From the NCBI GenBank assembly GCA_900143635.1, contig FREY01000009.1, forward strand, positions 62,001-126,000: DNA of 64,000 nucleotides. The letters run 5' to 3'. The notes beneath the pieces are model-generated. The model had not been told where the DNA came from. It did no database searches and was given only the letters and a program-made list of their open reading frames with translations. Each line of letters opens with the position of its first letter. The first letter of the stretch is position 1. The stretch comes from Rhodobacteraceae bacterium Alg231-04. GTDB taxonomy: Bacteria; Pseudomonadota; Alphaproteobacteria; Rhodobacterales; Rhodobacteraceae. Positions 44,341 to 53,716 of the stretch are shown here, piece after piece. Both the position numbers and the translations under genes were made by a program.

Positions 44341-45786
44341 ATGACTGCAACCACTGAAACCCATGTCGCCCATGGCGACACGATGGCAGGCGAGAGCACC
44401 CATACGCTCAACCCGGTCAGCGCCGACGAAAAGACCTGGGGCTGGTTCGCCATCTTCAACATCTGGGCAAACGACGTTCAGTCGCTGTTTGGCTATTCGC
44501 TCGTTGCGTCCCTGTTCATTTCGTATGGCGTTGGCGGCTGGACTGCATTTGCTGCCCTGATTTTCGCCGGCTTCTTCGTGATGTGGATGGTGAACCTCTC
44601 TGGCGCGGCCGGTGAGAAATACGGCATCCCCTATCCAGTCTTTGCCCGTGCCAGCCTCGGCACCGCCGGCTCCAAACTACCCGCTGTTCTGCGCGCAACC
44701 GTCGCCGTCTTCTGGTACGGTGTGCAGGTCTACTTCGCCTCGACCGCGCTGTCGCTTCTGATCAAGCTGATCACCGGCATCGAGGGCGGCACCGAGATCA
44801 TGGGCATGACCGGCGTTGACTGGGTCTCCTTCGTGATCGTCTGGGCCTTCCACATCGTCATCTTCTGGCGTGGCATGGGCTGGGTTGAGACTTTCCTCAA
44901 CATCGCAGGCCCCTTCGTCTACCTGGTGATGATCGGCCTGGTGGTCGTTCTGTGGCAGAAATCTGACGGCCAGCTGCTGTCGGCGACCGCGACCATCTTC
45001 GCCAACCCCGAAGGCACCATCGCCACCGAGATCAAAGGCTTCATCGCCATCGTCGGCACCATGGTTGCGTACTTCTCGGCTGTGATGATCAACTTCTCGG
45101 ACTTCTCGCGCTATGCCAAAGACAAGTCTGCCATGAAAATGGGCAACCTGGCCGGCCTGCCGCTGAACATGATCCTGTTCTCGGCGCTGGCGCTGCTGAC
45201 CACCGGTGGTGCAGCCGTTGTATACGGCGAAGCCATCACCAACCCGACCGAAATCGTTGAGCGCACAGACTCCGTGTTGCTGGGCGTGATCGCGGCGATC
45301 ACCTTCTTCGCGGCAACCGTTGGCATCAACCTGGTGGCCAACTTTGTTCCCGCGGTGAACGGTATCTCCAACCTGGCACCCGAGAAGATCTCCTTCCGCA
45401 ACGCCGGTCTGATCACCTCGGCCCTGGCGCTGGTCATCGGCGGCTTCTGGAACGCCTACATCAGCTCGTTCGGCATCGCACCCTTTGTGAACACCCTGGG
45501 CGCGTGCATGGCACCGATCTTCGGCATCATGATCGTTGACTACTACACGTTCCGCAAAGAACAGCTGGACGAAGACGATCTCTACAATATGGATGGCGGC
45601 CGTTACCACTACAACAACGGCTGGAACGGCGCTGCTGTGCAGGCCTTCGGTATTGCGGCTGTGTTCTCTGTTGCGACCGTCTGGGTGCCGGATCTGAGCT
45701 TCCTGTCCGGCTACGCCTGGGTGATTGGTGCCGCGCTTGGCGCCGTGCTCTACAACGTGCTGGCCAAGAACAAGATCAAGGTCTGA
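44341..45786 (+). CDS. NCS1-family nucleobase/cation symporter-like permease
   Basis: A 481-residue, 12-helix secondary transporter of the NCS1 family (cytosine, allantoin, hydantoin or vitamin permeases). It starts at the ATG at 44341, preceded by GGGAGGAAATA. The N-terminal part has the family segment TWGWFAIFNIWANDVQS and GIPYPVFARASLGTAGSKLP near residue 100. Later ANFVPAVNGISNLAPEKISFR and GIMIVDYYTFRKEQLD match NCS1 loops. Substrate cannot be decided; the neighbouring FCD-GntR suggests a catabolic substrate. A long terminator follows. Confidence 0.9.
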   Translation: MTATTETHVAHGDTMAGESTHTLNPVSADEKTWGWFAIFNIWANDVQSLFGYSLVASLFISYGVGGWTAFAALIFAGFFVMWMVNLSGAAGEKYGIPYPVFARASLGTAGSKLPAVLRATVAVFWYGVQVYFASTALSLLIKLITGIEGGTEIMGMTGVDWVSFVIVWAFHIVIFWRGMGWVETFLNIAGPFVYLVMIGLVVVLWQKSDGQLLSATATIFANPEGTIATEIKGFIAIVGTMVAYFSAVMINFSDFSRYAKDKSAMKMGNLAGLPLNMILFSALALLTTGGAAVVYGEAITNPTEIVERTDSVLLGVIAAITFFAATVGINLVANFVPAVNGISNLAPEKISFRNAGLITSALALVIGGFWNAYISSFGIAPFVNTLGACMAPIFGIMIVDYYTFRKEQLDEDDLYNMDGGRYHYNNGWNGAAVQAFGIAAVFSVATVWVPDLSFLSGYAWVIGAALGAVLYNVLAKNKIKV

Positions 45787-45805
45787 TGACCCTGTGACAA
45801 AAACG

Positions 45806-45845
45806 CGGCCGGCGAAGGACACCCCTTCGCCGGCCGTTTTCTTTT
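45806..45845 (+). terminator. Intrinsic terminator of the NCS1 permease gene
   Basis: A perfect 13-base-pair stem CGGCCGGCGAAGG (45806-45818) / CCTTCGCCGGCCG (45824-45836) with a 5-base loop, then TTTTCTTTT. One of the strongest terminators in the window. Confidence 0.92.
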
Positions 45846-45993
45846 GAGCTTTGTAAGCGCCGCATTTGCCTGTGTTGGTTATCTTCCATCACACCACCGA
45901 TCCTTCAATCAGCGTGGTGTCGCATGACCCGGAAGCCTTTCTATACGCTCATATTTATTGACTGTGGCACTGCCAAGGATGACAGTCGGGGGC

Positions 45994-47646
45994 ATGAGTA
46001 ATTCCTCCGACATATCCCGCTTCCGCCCATGGGTTTTGACAACAAATCAAATACTTTGGGTTGTATCCATACTGATTGTCTTGATCATCTTGTCACCTCC
46101 GAGAGCACTCGCCGCTGAATTCCACATATCGGACAGCAACCCGATACTGGACAAGTGTCTGTTTTCAAACAGTGATAATTGGATGGGTGACTTCCAACCC
46201 TTTCAGGAATACGATTGCCAGCCCAACAGCCCAGAAGCCCGCCCTACAGGCACAGGCACCCCTGATACGCTCAAAGAAGTCGCAGGCGAAGGCGGGCTTG
46301 GCATCTGGTTTTGGAACGGCGGGCCACGCCTGATGGCAGACGGCGGCGGGTCCATTCACGAGAACCTCTACGGGGCCGCGTTTTTCAGCGCCCGCCTTGG
46401 CCGAGTGATCGAGATTTCCGGCCAAATTGAAAAGGGAGACGCAGAAACACTCGCCAAGCTGCTGAGCGACAATAACCTGTCCAATTGTTATGAGGAGGGC
46501 TACTGCCCCTTTAACAATGTGATATCGCTAAACAGCCCCGGCGGCAGCCTGAGCGAAAGCCTGAAGATTGCGCAGATCGTCAGGGATAATCAATTTGCCA
46601 CCTATCTTGGTGTGGATGCAGTCTGCGCATCGGCCTGCAGCTTGGTTTATTTTGCCGGTTTCTCCCAATATGAAGACCTGTTCTTTCCACGCAGGTTTGC
46701 CCACGCGACCGCAAAGTTAGGCGTGCATCGCCCCTCTATTGACCTGCCGCAAGATCTTCACACCACTGAAAACGTTTATAAACTCCTAGAGATATTCGAC
46801 AGCGTCAAAGCCGAAACAATCCACAATTTCCTGAGCGCCCGGGTCAGCATGCCAATACTGGAAAAAATGTATGCAACGCCACCTGACAGCATGTACTACC
46901 TTTCGGTTCCGCAACTGAAGAGCCTTGGCACAGTGTTCCTAGAGGAACCGCGTGAGGATCTTCCGCCTGATCGCGCCGGCATCCTTTCACTTTGCGCCGG
47001 TGAATTTGAAGCGAAACACAATAGAATGCCCATTGGTCTTCTCGAAAACCTCCAGCTTCGGAAGAACAGCTTTATTACCTATTCCGCTCATGACGACTTT
47101 GCCTGTTTTGGGGCGCAGTCCAACAATGAACCCTGGAAATACGAAATCTGCTGGGACGAATTCTGTTCGATACTCACGGATGGGTGTCAGGACCAGTATC
47201 CGATAGACGGTCTCGCCTGCACTGACGCAGACAAATCTCTTGCAGCCTACCTGTATGAAGAAATGCACCACGGCTCCATCGGCATGGCCTTGGCCGGGTT
47301 GTCATCGCGCCAAAGGCATCTATTCGCGCGCAATGCATTGGCACCACCGCAGGATCAGAAGAACCTTCCGGTCTGGGTGTCGCGGGCCAGCGTGCCGGAC
47401 CGTTATTGCGGACACGGAGACTTTCGTGCCGCCGAAACCGCAAAGCTCCTCCAGACCATGCTAAACAATAACGGGTTCAGTGCAGGGTCAGTTGATGGGA
47501 TGATCGGCGCGGCGACCTTCCAGGCTGTCAAAACGGCCAATCAATCCCTTCTGAATGTCAATTCAGAGCTGCCCAGCCTTGCCCTGATGCAGAAGCTGGG
47601 CGTAAACGAAGCGCAGATCAGAAGCATGACACTCTGTTCTTCGTAA
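45994..47646 (+). CDS. Periplasmic SppA/ClpP-fold protein fused to a peptidoglycan-binding domain
   Basis: A 550-residue protein. The N-terminal hydrophobic stretch (residues about 18-40) ends in ALAAE and is a signal peptide or anchor. Residues about 140-310 read as a ClpP/crotonase-like fold: VISLNSPGGSLSES (Ser181 region, oxyanion glycines), then VCASACSLVYFAG near residues 211-223, where Ser213 is the candidate nucleophile, and LGVHRPS. This resembles the COG3904 type of predicted periplasmic protease. The last 75 residues (AETAKLLQTMLNNNGFSAGS, then IGAATFQAVKTANQ) form a PG_binding_1-like repeat. Many Cys residues suggest disulfides. The start is uncertain (45979 possible). Monocistronic; function unknown. 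Confidence 0.65.
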   Translation: MSNSSDISRFRPWVLTTNQILWVVSILIVLIILSPPRALAAEFHISDSNPILDKCLFSNSDNWMGDFQPFQEYDCQPNSPEARPTGTGTPDTLKEVAGEGGLGIWFWNGGPRLMADGGGSIHENLYGAAFFSARLGRVIEISGQIEKGDAETLAKLLSDNNLSNCYEEGYCPFNNVISLNSPGGSLSESLKIAQIVRDNQFATYLGVDAVCASACSLVYFAGFSQYEDLFFPRRFAHATAKLGVHRPSIDLPQDLHTTENVYKLLEIFDSVKAETIHNFLSARVSMPILEKMYATPPDSMYYLSVPQLKSLGTVFLEEPREDLPPDRAGILSLCAGEFEAKHNRMPIGLLENLQLRKNSFITYSAHDDFACFGAQSNNEPWKYEICWDEFCSILTDGCQDQYPIDGLACTDADKSLAAYLYEEMHHGSIGMALAGLSSRQRHLFARNALAPPQDQKNLPVWVSRASVPDRYCGHGDFRAAETAKLLQTMLNNNGFSAGSVDGMIGAATFQAVKTANQSLLNVNSELPSLALMQKLGVNEAQIRSMTLCSS

Positions 47647-47744
47647 GACCGCCTGCGGATTGGCAGAGCGGTCGGCAAGTCAGTCTAACCATAGCTGGCT
47701 AACAGAGCTGACCAGAAAAGCCTCTGCGCCCTGCACCTGCGCGC

Positions 47745-49553
47745 TCAGACCACGTCCTGTTCGGCCTGCTGGCGGCTCCACAGATGGGCATAACGCCCCT
47801 CAGAGGCCAGCAGCTCATCATGGGTGCCCTGCTCGGCGATCTCGCCCTGTTCCAGCACCACAATGCGGTCGGCCTCGGCAATGGTCGACAGGCGGTGCGC
47901 GATGGTGATCACCGTGCGCCCCTGCCCGGCGCGGGCCAGCGCCTCTTTGATTTCCTGTTCGGTATCGGTGTCCAGCGCAGAGGTTGCTTCATCCAGCAAC
48001 AGCACCGGCGGGTTTTTCAGCAGGGTGCGGGCGATGCCGACGCGTTGTTTTTCACCGCCCGACAGTTTCAGCCCGCGCTCACCTACCGTGGTGTCGTACC
48101 CATCCGGCAATTGCTGAATGAAATCGTGGATCTGCGCATCGCGGGCGGCCTGTTCGATATCGTCCTGCGTGGCGCCCGCGCGACCATAGCCGATATTATA
48201 GCGGATGGTGTCATTGAACAGCACCGTGTCCTGCGGCACCACGCCGATGGCGTCATGCAGGCTGGTCTGGGTCACATCCCGAAGGTCCTGCCCGTCCACC
48301 TTCAGCGCCCCGCCGGTCACATCATAGAACCGGAACAGCAGCCGGCCGATGGTGGATTTGCCGGACCCCGTTGCACCAACGATGGCGACAGTCTGGCCCG
48401 CCGGCACCTCCAGCGACACGCCTTTCAGGATCTCGCGCTCAGGGTCATAAGAGAACCGCACATCCTCCAACGTCACCTTACCGCCGTTCACCTTCAGCTC
48501 CGCCGCGCCGGGCTTGTCGGAGACCTCCTCGGGCTGTTCAAGCAGATCGAACATCTCTCCCATGTCGACCAGGCTCTGGCGGATTTCACGGTAGACGGTG
48601 CCGAGGAAGTTCAGAGGCACAGTGATCTGGATCATATAGGCGTTGACCATGACGAAATCACCCACAGTCAGATCGCCCGATTGAACGCCCATCGCGGCCA
48701 GAACCATGACGCCGACAAGTCCACCGGTGATCAGCACCGACTGGCCGAAGTTGAGGAAGGCCAGTGAATAGGCAGTCTTCAGCGCCGCCCCCTCATAGGC
48801 TTTCATCGCCACGTCATAGCGTGCGGCCTCGCGCGCCTCGGCGCCGAAATATTTGACTGTTTCAAAGTTCAGCAGACTGTCGATCGCCTTTTGGTTGGCA
48901 TCGGTGTCCTGCTTGTTCATCTCACGGCGCAGCTTCACCCGCCATTCGGTAACCGCAAAGGTGAACCAGACATAGAGCGCAATGGTGCCAGCAACGATCA
49001 GCAGATAGCGGATGTCAAAGACCACGGCGAGGATCACCGCGACCATGGTCAACTCAAGGATCAAGGGCCCGATGGAGAACACCAGAAAGCGCAGAAGGAA
49101 TTCGACGCCCTTGACGCCGCGCTCGATAATCCGGCTAAGGCCGCCGGTCTTGCGGGTGATGTGATAGCGCAAGGATAGTCGGTGAATATGGGTGAAGGTC
49201 TCCAGCGCCAACTGGCGTAGGGCGCGCTGGCCAACCGGGGCAAAAATCGCATCACGCAGCTGCTGAAAGCCGATGGTCATGATCCGCGCCATGCCATAGG
49301 CCACCGTGATCCCAACCGCGCCCAGCGCCAGCACTGGCACACCCTCGCCCGCCAGATTGTCCACCGCCATCTTGTAGAGCATCGGCGTATAGACCGCGAT
49401 CATCTTGGCCAGGACCAGCATCGCCATCGCCAGAACGATCCGTTTTTTGACCCAAGGCTTGTCATCGGGCCACAGATAGGGTGCCACCTTTTTCAGTGTC
49501 CGGGTGCTGGAGCGGCGCTCATCAGCGGCGGTAACGTCATCTGTCTGGCGCAT
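47745..49553 (-). CDS. Atm1/ABCB7-type ABC exporter
   Basis: A 602-residue half-transporter. The ATG at 49553 has AAGGAG at the right distance. Six membrane helices span residues about 40-340, with the type IV exporter segment TGGLSRIIERGVKGVEFLLRF. The nucleotide-binding domain has Walker A GATGSGKST, signature LSGGEKQR, Walker B VLLLDEATSALD and the H-loop ITIAHRLST. The N-terminal RTLKKVAPYLWPDDKPWVK and overall likeness match Atm1 / ABCB7, which export a glutathione-linked sulfur compound or metal-glutathione complexes. It converges with the protease-like gene and follows the LysM gene. Confidence 0.9.
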   Translation of the reverse strand: MRQTDDVTAADERRSSTRTLKKVAPYLWPDDKPWVKKRIVLAMAMLVLAKMIAVYTPMLYKMAVDNLAGEGVPVLALGAVGITVAYGMARIMTIGFQQLRDAIFAPVGQRALRQLALETFTHIHRLSLRYHITRKTGGLSRIIERGVKGVEFLLRFLVFSIGPLILELTMVAVILAVVFDIRYLLIVAGTIALYVWFTFAVTEWRVKLRREMNKQDTDANQKAIDSLLNFETVKYFGAEAREAARYDVAMKAYEGAALKTAYSLAFLNFGQSVLITGGLVGVMVLAAMGVQSGDLTVGDFVMVNAYMIQITVPLNFLGTVYREIRQSLVDMGEMFDLLEQPEEVSDKPGAAELKVNGGKVTLEDVRFSYDPEREILKGVSLEVPAGQTVAIVGATGSGKSTIGRLLFRFYDVTGGALKVDGQDLRDVTQTSLHDAIGVVPQDTVLFNDTIRYNIGYGRAGATQDDIEQAARDAQIHDFIQQLPDGYDTTVGERGLKLSGGEKQRVGIARTLLKNPPVLLLDEATSALDTDTEQEIKEALARAGQGRTVITIAHRLSTIAEADRIVVLEQGEIAEQGTHDELLASEGRYAHLWSRQQAEQDVV

Positions 49554-49613
49554 TGTCTTCTCCTTGCCCGGCCTGCCTACATAGGGGCGCAAGCGGTTCT
49601 CCGCCACTCGCGG

Positions 49614-49644
49614 CAACAAAAAACGCGCCCCGAAGGGCGCGTTT
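49614..49644 (-). terminator. Intrinsic terminator of the LysM gene
   Basis: AAACGCGCCC and GGGCGCGTTT with a short loop occupy 49621-49644; on the minus strand the stem runs into TTTTTT. It lies just after the LysM stop and before the ABC exporter start, separating the two. Confidence 0.85.
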
Positions 49645-49664
49645 GCAACAGGTTTCGCGCCGGA

Positions 49665-51437
49665 TCACTCCGGCAGGGCAAAGACCTGACCGGGATAGAT
49701 CAGATCGGGATCCTTGATCTCGTTCCGGTTGGCATCAAACAGACGCACGTAAAGCCGCCCGTCACCGTAAGCCTTGCGCGAGATGGCCCAGAGGCTGTCA
49801 CCCTTGTTGACGGTGATCGCTCGCAGCAACGGTTCCGGCGCCTGCGGGTCGACCTCGGGCACGGCTTCGGCCAGCGCAGCGGGCGCTTCGCGGGTAAAGG
49901 GTGTCTCTACTCGGCTCAGCACGATGCCCTGGGCGGTGACCTCATCCACCCGCAGCAAATAGGCGCCGGGTTCAATATCGCTGAGGCTGGCCGACCAGCT
50001 GCCATCCGCATTGGTGCGCAGATCGCCCTTGGTCGTATTGTCCACATAGACCCGCAGGATGGAGTCGGGCGTGGCCCGGCCAGCGATGTCCACATTTCCG
50101 GCATCCGAATAGCTGAGCGTATCCAGCGCAACCGTATCCGCAGTTTCGGCGGTGCCGGGCTGAACAAGGGTAATCCCGCTGGCATCCGCGCGCAAAACGG
50201 CCACTGCGGCCGGTGCCGTCGTCTGAACCGGCGGCACCTCGGCAACCACCTCTGCGGTGTCTGTCGCCTCGGTGGTGGTCGAGGGCGTGGTTTCCGCCGC
50301 CGTTTCTGTGTCGGTTCCTTCCGGAGCTGGGGGCTGCGCGACATCTGTCGCGGCGGCGGCATCTTGCGCCGGCTCGTCCGCAACCGGTTCGGCCGTGGTT
50401 GCAACAGCGGGTTCAGCGGCGGCGACACGGACCTGCGTCGCCCCCAGGATGAAGCTCGCCTCCGAGGCAACCGACATGCCCTCATGTGATGCCATCAGCG
50501 ACAACACGCGCTGGTTTTCACTGGGCGGCGCTATGACGAAGGCAACAAACTCCCCTCCGGCATCCACCTTGAACTGGTCCAGAACCTCACCGTCCAAAAG
50601 CACGGCCACCTCCACCCCGGCCTGCGCGCGCCCGGCGATCAGACCGTTGCCATCGGTTTCAAAGCGCACGGTATCCAGCTGCGGCGGCACCAGAACAAAA
50701 ACATCTTCCTGCGTTGGCGCAGCGGTTTCGGTGCCCGCAGCGGTATCGGCCTGCGCTTCCTCTGCTGGCTCTGCAGCCTGCGCCGCCTCGGTAGTTGTTT
50801 CTGCTGCAGTTTCTGCGGTCTCGGCGACGGTTGTTGCCGCTGCGGCTTCCTCGGCCAGCTCTGCGACCGGTTCTGCAGCAGGGTCTACAGCCGGTTCCGC
50901 AACCGCATCCTCCGCGGCGGCCTCTTCTATCGCCTCCGCAACGGGAGCACCCTCTTGCGCGACATCGGCCACGGGATCAGCAGCGACCACGGGCGCGGTG
51001 TCTTCAGCCACCGGAGCAGCGTCCTGGCTTGCGCCAGCGGTCTCTGTTTCTTGGGCAGAGGGATCTTGCGATGCGGGTTCGGCAGGTTGATCACCTGTGT
51101 TCACCTCGGCTTCCTCTGCCGGGGCTTCCTGCGTGGTCTCGACCTGAACAGCTTCTTCCTCGGCGGTGTCGGCTTGAACAGTGGCCTCTTCGGTCACCGC
51201 AGCTTCGGTGTCGCCGTCAACCGGTGCAACTTCTGTTGCCGGGGCATCGGCAGGCTCTGGCGCCGCGTTCTGATTGGATGCGGCATCAGCCACGACTGGT
51301 ACGACCGGCACCACGGGCTCTGCTGGGTCAAAGACCCCGCTCAAATATGCCACCACACTGCCTGCCACGACCGCCGCCGCTGCAATGCCACCAATTGAGA
51401 GGGCACCCAGCCCCCCGCTTCCGACTGTTCCCGCCAT
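49665..51437 (-). CDS. LysM domain protein with membrane anchor and long acidic Ala/Glu/Thr/Val-rich region
   Basis: A 590-residue protein. One membrane segment near residues 9-33 (Gly/Ala/Val-rich) is followed by a very acidic, low-complexity region of about 200 residues made of AEE, AVT, AET and AAP runs. Two or more Ig-like or adhesive beta domains follow (LVPPQLDTVRFETDGNGLIAG near 250; ADASGITLVQPGTAETADTV and DIAGRATPDSILRVYVDN near 410-450). The C-terminal LysM (residues about 540-589: ITVNKGDSLWAISRKAYG, YPGQVFALPE) binds peptidoglycan. It probably spans the periplasm from membrane to cell wall. The role is unknown. Confidence 0.82.
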   Translation of the reverse strand: MAGTVGSGGLGALSIGGIAAAAVVAGSVVAYLSGVFDPAEPVVPVVPVVADAASNQNAAPEPADAPATEVAPVDGDTEAAVTEEATVQADTAEEEAVQVETTQEAPAEEAEVNTGDQPAEPASQDPSAQETETAGASQDAAPVAEDTAPVVAADPVADVAQEGAPVAEAIEEAAAEDAVAEPAVDPAAEPVAELAEEAAAATTVAETAETAAETTTEAAQAAEPAEEAQADTAAGTETAAPTQEDVFVLVPPQLDTVRFETDGNGLIAGRAQAGVEVAVLLDGEVLDQFKVDAGGEFVAFVIAPPSENQRVLSLMASHEGMSVASEASFILGATQVRVAAAEPAVATTAEPVADEPAQDAAAATDVAQPPAPEGTDTETAAETTPSTTTEATDTAEVVAEVPPVQTTAPAAVAVLRADASGITLVQPGTAETADTVALDTLSYSDAGNVDIAGRATPDSILRVYVDNTTKGDLRTNADGSWSASLSDIEPGAYLLRVDEVTAQGIVLSRVETPFTREAPAALAEAVPEVDPQAPEPLLRAITVNKGDSLWAISRKAYGDGRLYVRLFDANRNEIKDPDLIYPGQVFALPE

Positions 51438-51557
51438 GATATCCCTTTCTTCCGGCGGGATGTAACCTCCCGCTCAGTTGAGCCAGCCTAACAATCAAGC
51501 TATCAGGGATCAAAACAAGTTTTCTTCCCCAATAACACAGCCTTGAAAGGCAAACCC

Positions 51558-52100
51558 ATGACTGTGAAATCTGTTTGTGTCTATTGCGGCTCACGCGACG
51601 GAGCAATGCCCGCCTATGCCGAGGCCGCAGAAGAGATGGGAACGCGGCTTGCAAAGCACGGTTTACGGCTGGTCTATGGCGCTGGTGATGTCGGTCTGAT
51701 GGGCATCGTGGCGCGCGCCACGCAGGCAGCGGGCGGCGAGACCTTTGGGGTGATCCCCGAACATCTGGTGAAACGCGAGGTCGGCAAGAAGGATCTCACC
51801 ACCTATGTGGTCACCGAAACCATGCATGAACGCAAGAAGGTGATGCTGTATAACGCCGACGCGGTGGTGGTGCTGCCCGGCGGCATGGGGTCACTGGATG
51901 AACTCTTCGAGGCGGTGACCTGGGCCCAGCTGGGGCTGCACGACAAGCCGGTGGTGATCCTCAACACCGAAGGCTACTGGGAGCCGCTGCGGGCCTTGAT
52001 CGACCACATCGTCGCGGAAGGCTTTGCCGGTGCTGCCAGCCGCGATGCGCTGATCTGGGCAGATACACCTGAACAGGCGCTGGCCGCTCTCGGCCACTAA
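51558..52100 (+). CDS. LOG-family protein (TIGR00730), nucleotide phosphoribohydrolase-like
   Basis: A 180-residue Rossmann-like protein of the lonely-guy family, which releases free base from nucleoside 5'-monophosphates, including cytokinin ribotides in plants and some bacteria. It starts VKSVCVYCGSRDG and has the family motif PGGMGSLDELFEAVTW near residues 106-121 with the catalytic Glu, and an earlier HERKKVML Arg. The ATG at 51558 has AAAGG upstream; a TTG 15 bases earlier is less likely. Substrate in this organism is unknown. Confidence 0.9.
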   Translation: MTVKSVCVYCGSRDGAMPAYAEAAEEMGTRLAKHGLRLVYGAGDVGLMGIVARATQAAGGETFGVIPEHLVKREVGKKDLTTYVVTETMHERKKVMLYNADAVVVLPGGMGSLDELFEAVTWAQLGLHDKPVVILNTEGYWEPLRALIDHIVAEGFAGAASRDALIWADTPEQALAALGH

Positions 52101-52289
52101 GGCGCCCTGCGGCGCAGCGCCACATCCCGACCCGGCCCCGTTGACGGCGGCCGGACCTCATCACATAGTTCCGCTTGCAACTTTATGGGCGCTGATCGCG
52201 GTCCGCAGATATGCGGGCAACCGTGGCGCGATGGCCCCTTCGCGAACCGAGTTGCCGCGTGTCATCCGGGGCCAGTACAGGAGCCCTGA

Positions 52290-53657
52290 ATGATGAAAAC
52301 CATCATCGAACCCTTCCGCATCAAATCCGTCGAACCGATCCGCATGACAACCCGCGCCGAACGCGAGGCGCTGATCCGCAAGGCCAATTTCAACACCTTC
52401 ACACTGGACGCCGATGACGTGCTGATCGATCTTTTGACCGACAGCGGCACTGGCGCGATGTCTGCAGCGCAATGGTCGGCGGTGATGCGCGGCGATGAAA
52501 GCTACGCCGGATCACCATCTTACTACCGCTTCCGCGATGCGGTGCAGAACCTGATGCCCTTCAAACACATCATCCCCACCCATCAGGGTCGCGCAGCCGA
52601 GGCGATCCTCTTCTCGATCTTTGGCGGCGTGGGCAAGAAGATCCCCAACAACACCCATTTCGATACCACGCGGGGCAATATCGAAGCCTCAGGCGCCGAG
52701 GGCCATGATCTGGTGATAGGCGAAGGCACGGATCCCGCATCGCTGCACCCTTTCAAGGGCAATATGGATCTGCCCCGTTTGGCCCGCTTCCTTGAAGAAC
52801 ACGGCGATGCTGTTCCTTGTGTGATGATGACTATCACAAACAACGCAGGTGGCGGTCAGCCGGTGGCATTGGAAAACATCCGCGCCGTGGCAGAGCTGGC
52901 CCGCGCTTTTGGCAAACCTTTCATCATCGACGGTTGCCGCTTTGCCGAAAACGCCTGGTTCATCAAACAGCGCGAACCCGGCCAGCAGGACCGCTCCATC
53001 CCTGATATCGTGCGGGATTGCTTTGCCGTGGCTGATGGCATGACGATGAGCGCCAAGAAGGACGCCTTTGGCAATATCGGCGGCTGGCTGGCGTTGAACG
53101 ATGACGATCTGGCCGAGGTTGCCCGCACCCACCTGATCCGTACCGAGGGCTTCCCCACCTATGGCGGCCTTGCCGGGCGCGACATGGAGGCGCTGGCGCA
53201 GGGGCTGACTGAGATCGTTGACGAGGATTACCTGCGCTACCGCATCCGCACCAATGAATACATCGTCGAACGACTGGACGCCCTAGGTGTGCCAGTGGTG
53301 AAACCGGCCGGTGGCCATGCGGTCTTTATTGATGCGCGCAGCTGGCTGGATCACATCCCGCCGCTGGAATATCCCGGTCAGGCACTGGCCGTGGCATTAT
53401 ACGAGATTGCAGGCATCCGCACCGCCGAGATTGGCACCGTGATGTTTGGCCGCCAGCCCGATGGCAGCGAAAAACCCGCCGCCATGGATCTGGTTCGCCT
53501 CGCCATGCCACGCCGGACTTACACGCAGAGCCACGCCGATTACATCCTTGAAGCGTTCGAGGAACTGGCCGAGATCAGACGATCGCTGAAGGGATTGCGG
53601 ATCACTCATGAGCCCAAGCTGATGCGCCATTTCACTTGTCGCTACGAACAGCTCTGA
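52290..53657 (+). CDS. tnaA: Tryptophanase
   Basis: A 455-residue PLP enzyme of the beta-eliminating lyase family that splits tryptophan into indole, pyruvate and ammonia. TDSGTGAMS, IPTHQGRAAEAI and TYGGLAGRDMEAL are family blocks, and the PLP Lys is in SAKKDAFGN (Lys257). The region GIRTAEIGTVMFGR follows tryptophanase (EIG), whereas tyrosine phenol-lyase has ERG with the substrate-binding Arg; NIGG after the Lys, on the other hand, resembles that enzyme. I therefore call tryptophanase, with some doubt. A bidirectional terminator follows. Confidence 0.8.
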   Translation: MMKTIIEPFRIKSVEPIRMTTRAEREALIRKANFNTFTLDADDVLIDLLTDSGTGAMSAAQWSAVMRGDESYAGSPSYYRFRDAVQNLMPFKHIIPTHQGRAAEAILFSIFGGVGKKIPNNTHFDTTRGNIEASGAEGHDLVIGEGTDPASLHPFKGNMDLPRLARFLEEHGDAVPCVMMTITNNAGGGQPVALENIRAVAELARAFGKPFIIDGCRFAENAWFIKQREPGQQDRSIPDIVRDCFAVADGMTMSAKKDAFGNIGGWLALNDDDLAEVARTHLIRTEGFPTYGGLAGRDMEALAQGLTEIVDEDYLRYRIRTNEYIVERLDALGVPVVKPAGGHAVFIDARSWLDHIPPLEYPGQALAVALYEIAGIRTAEIGTVMFGRQPDGSEKPAAMDLVRLAMPRRTYTQSHADYILEAFEELAEIRRSLKGLRITHEPKLMRHFTCRYEQL

Positions 53658-53664
53658 CAAACGC

Positions 53665-53693
53665 AAAACGCCCGGCCAAAGTGGCCGGGCGTT
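53665..53693 (-). terminator. Convergent terminator of tnaA and the SOD gene
   Basis: AACGCCCGGCC (53667-53677), loop AAAGT, GGCCGGGCGTT (53683-53693). On the minus strand the stem is followed by TTTT, favouring the SOD gene; on the plus strand it lies 9 bases after tnaA and may also stop it. Confidence 0.82.
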
Positions 53694-53716
53694 GAAACTT
53701 TCAGCTTCCGAAGGGC

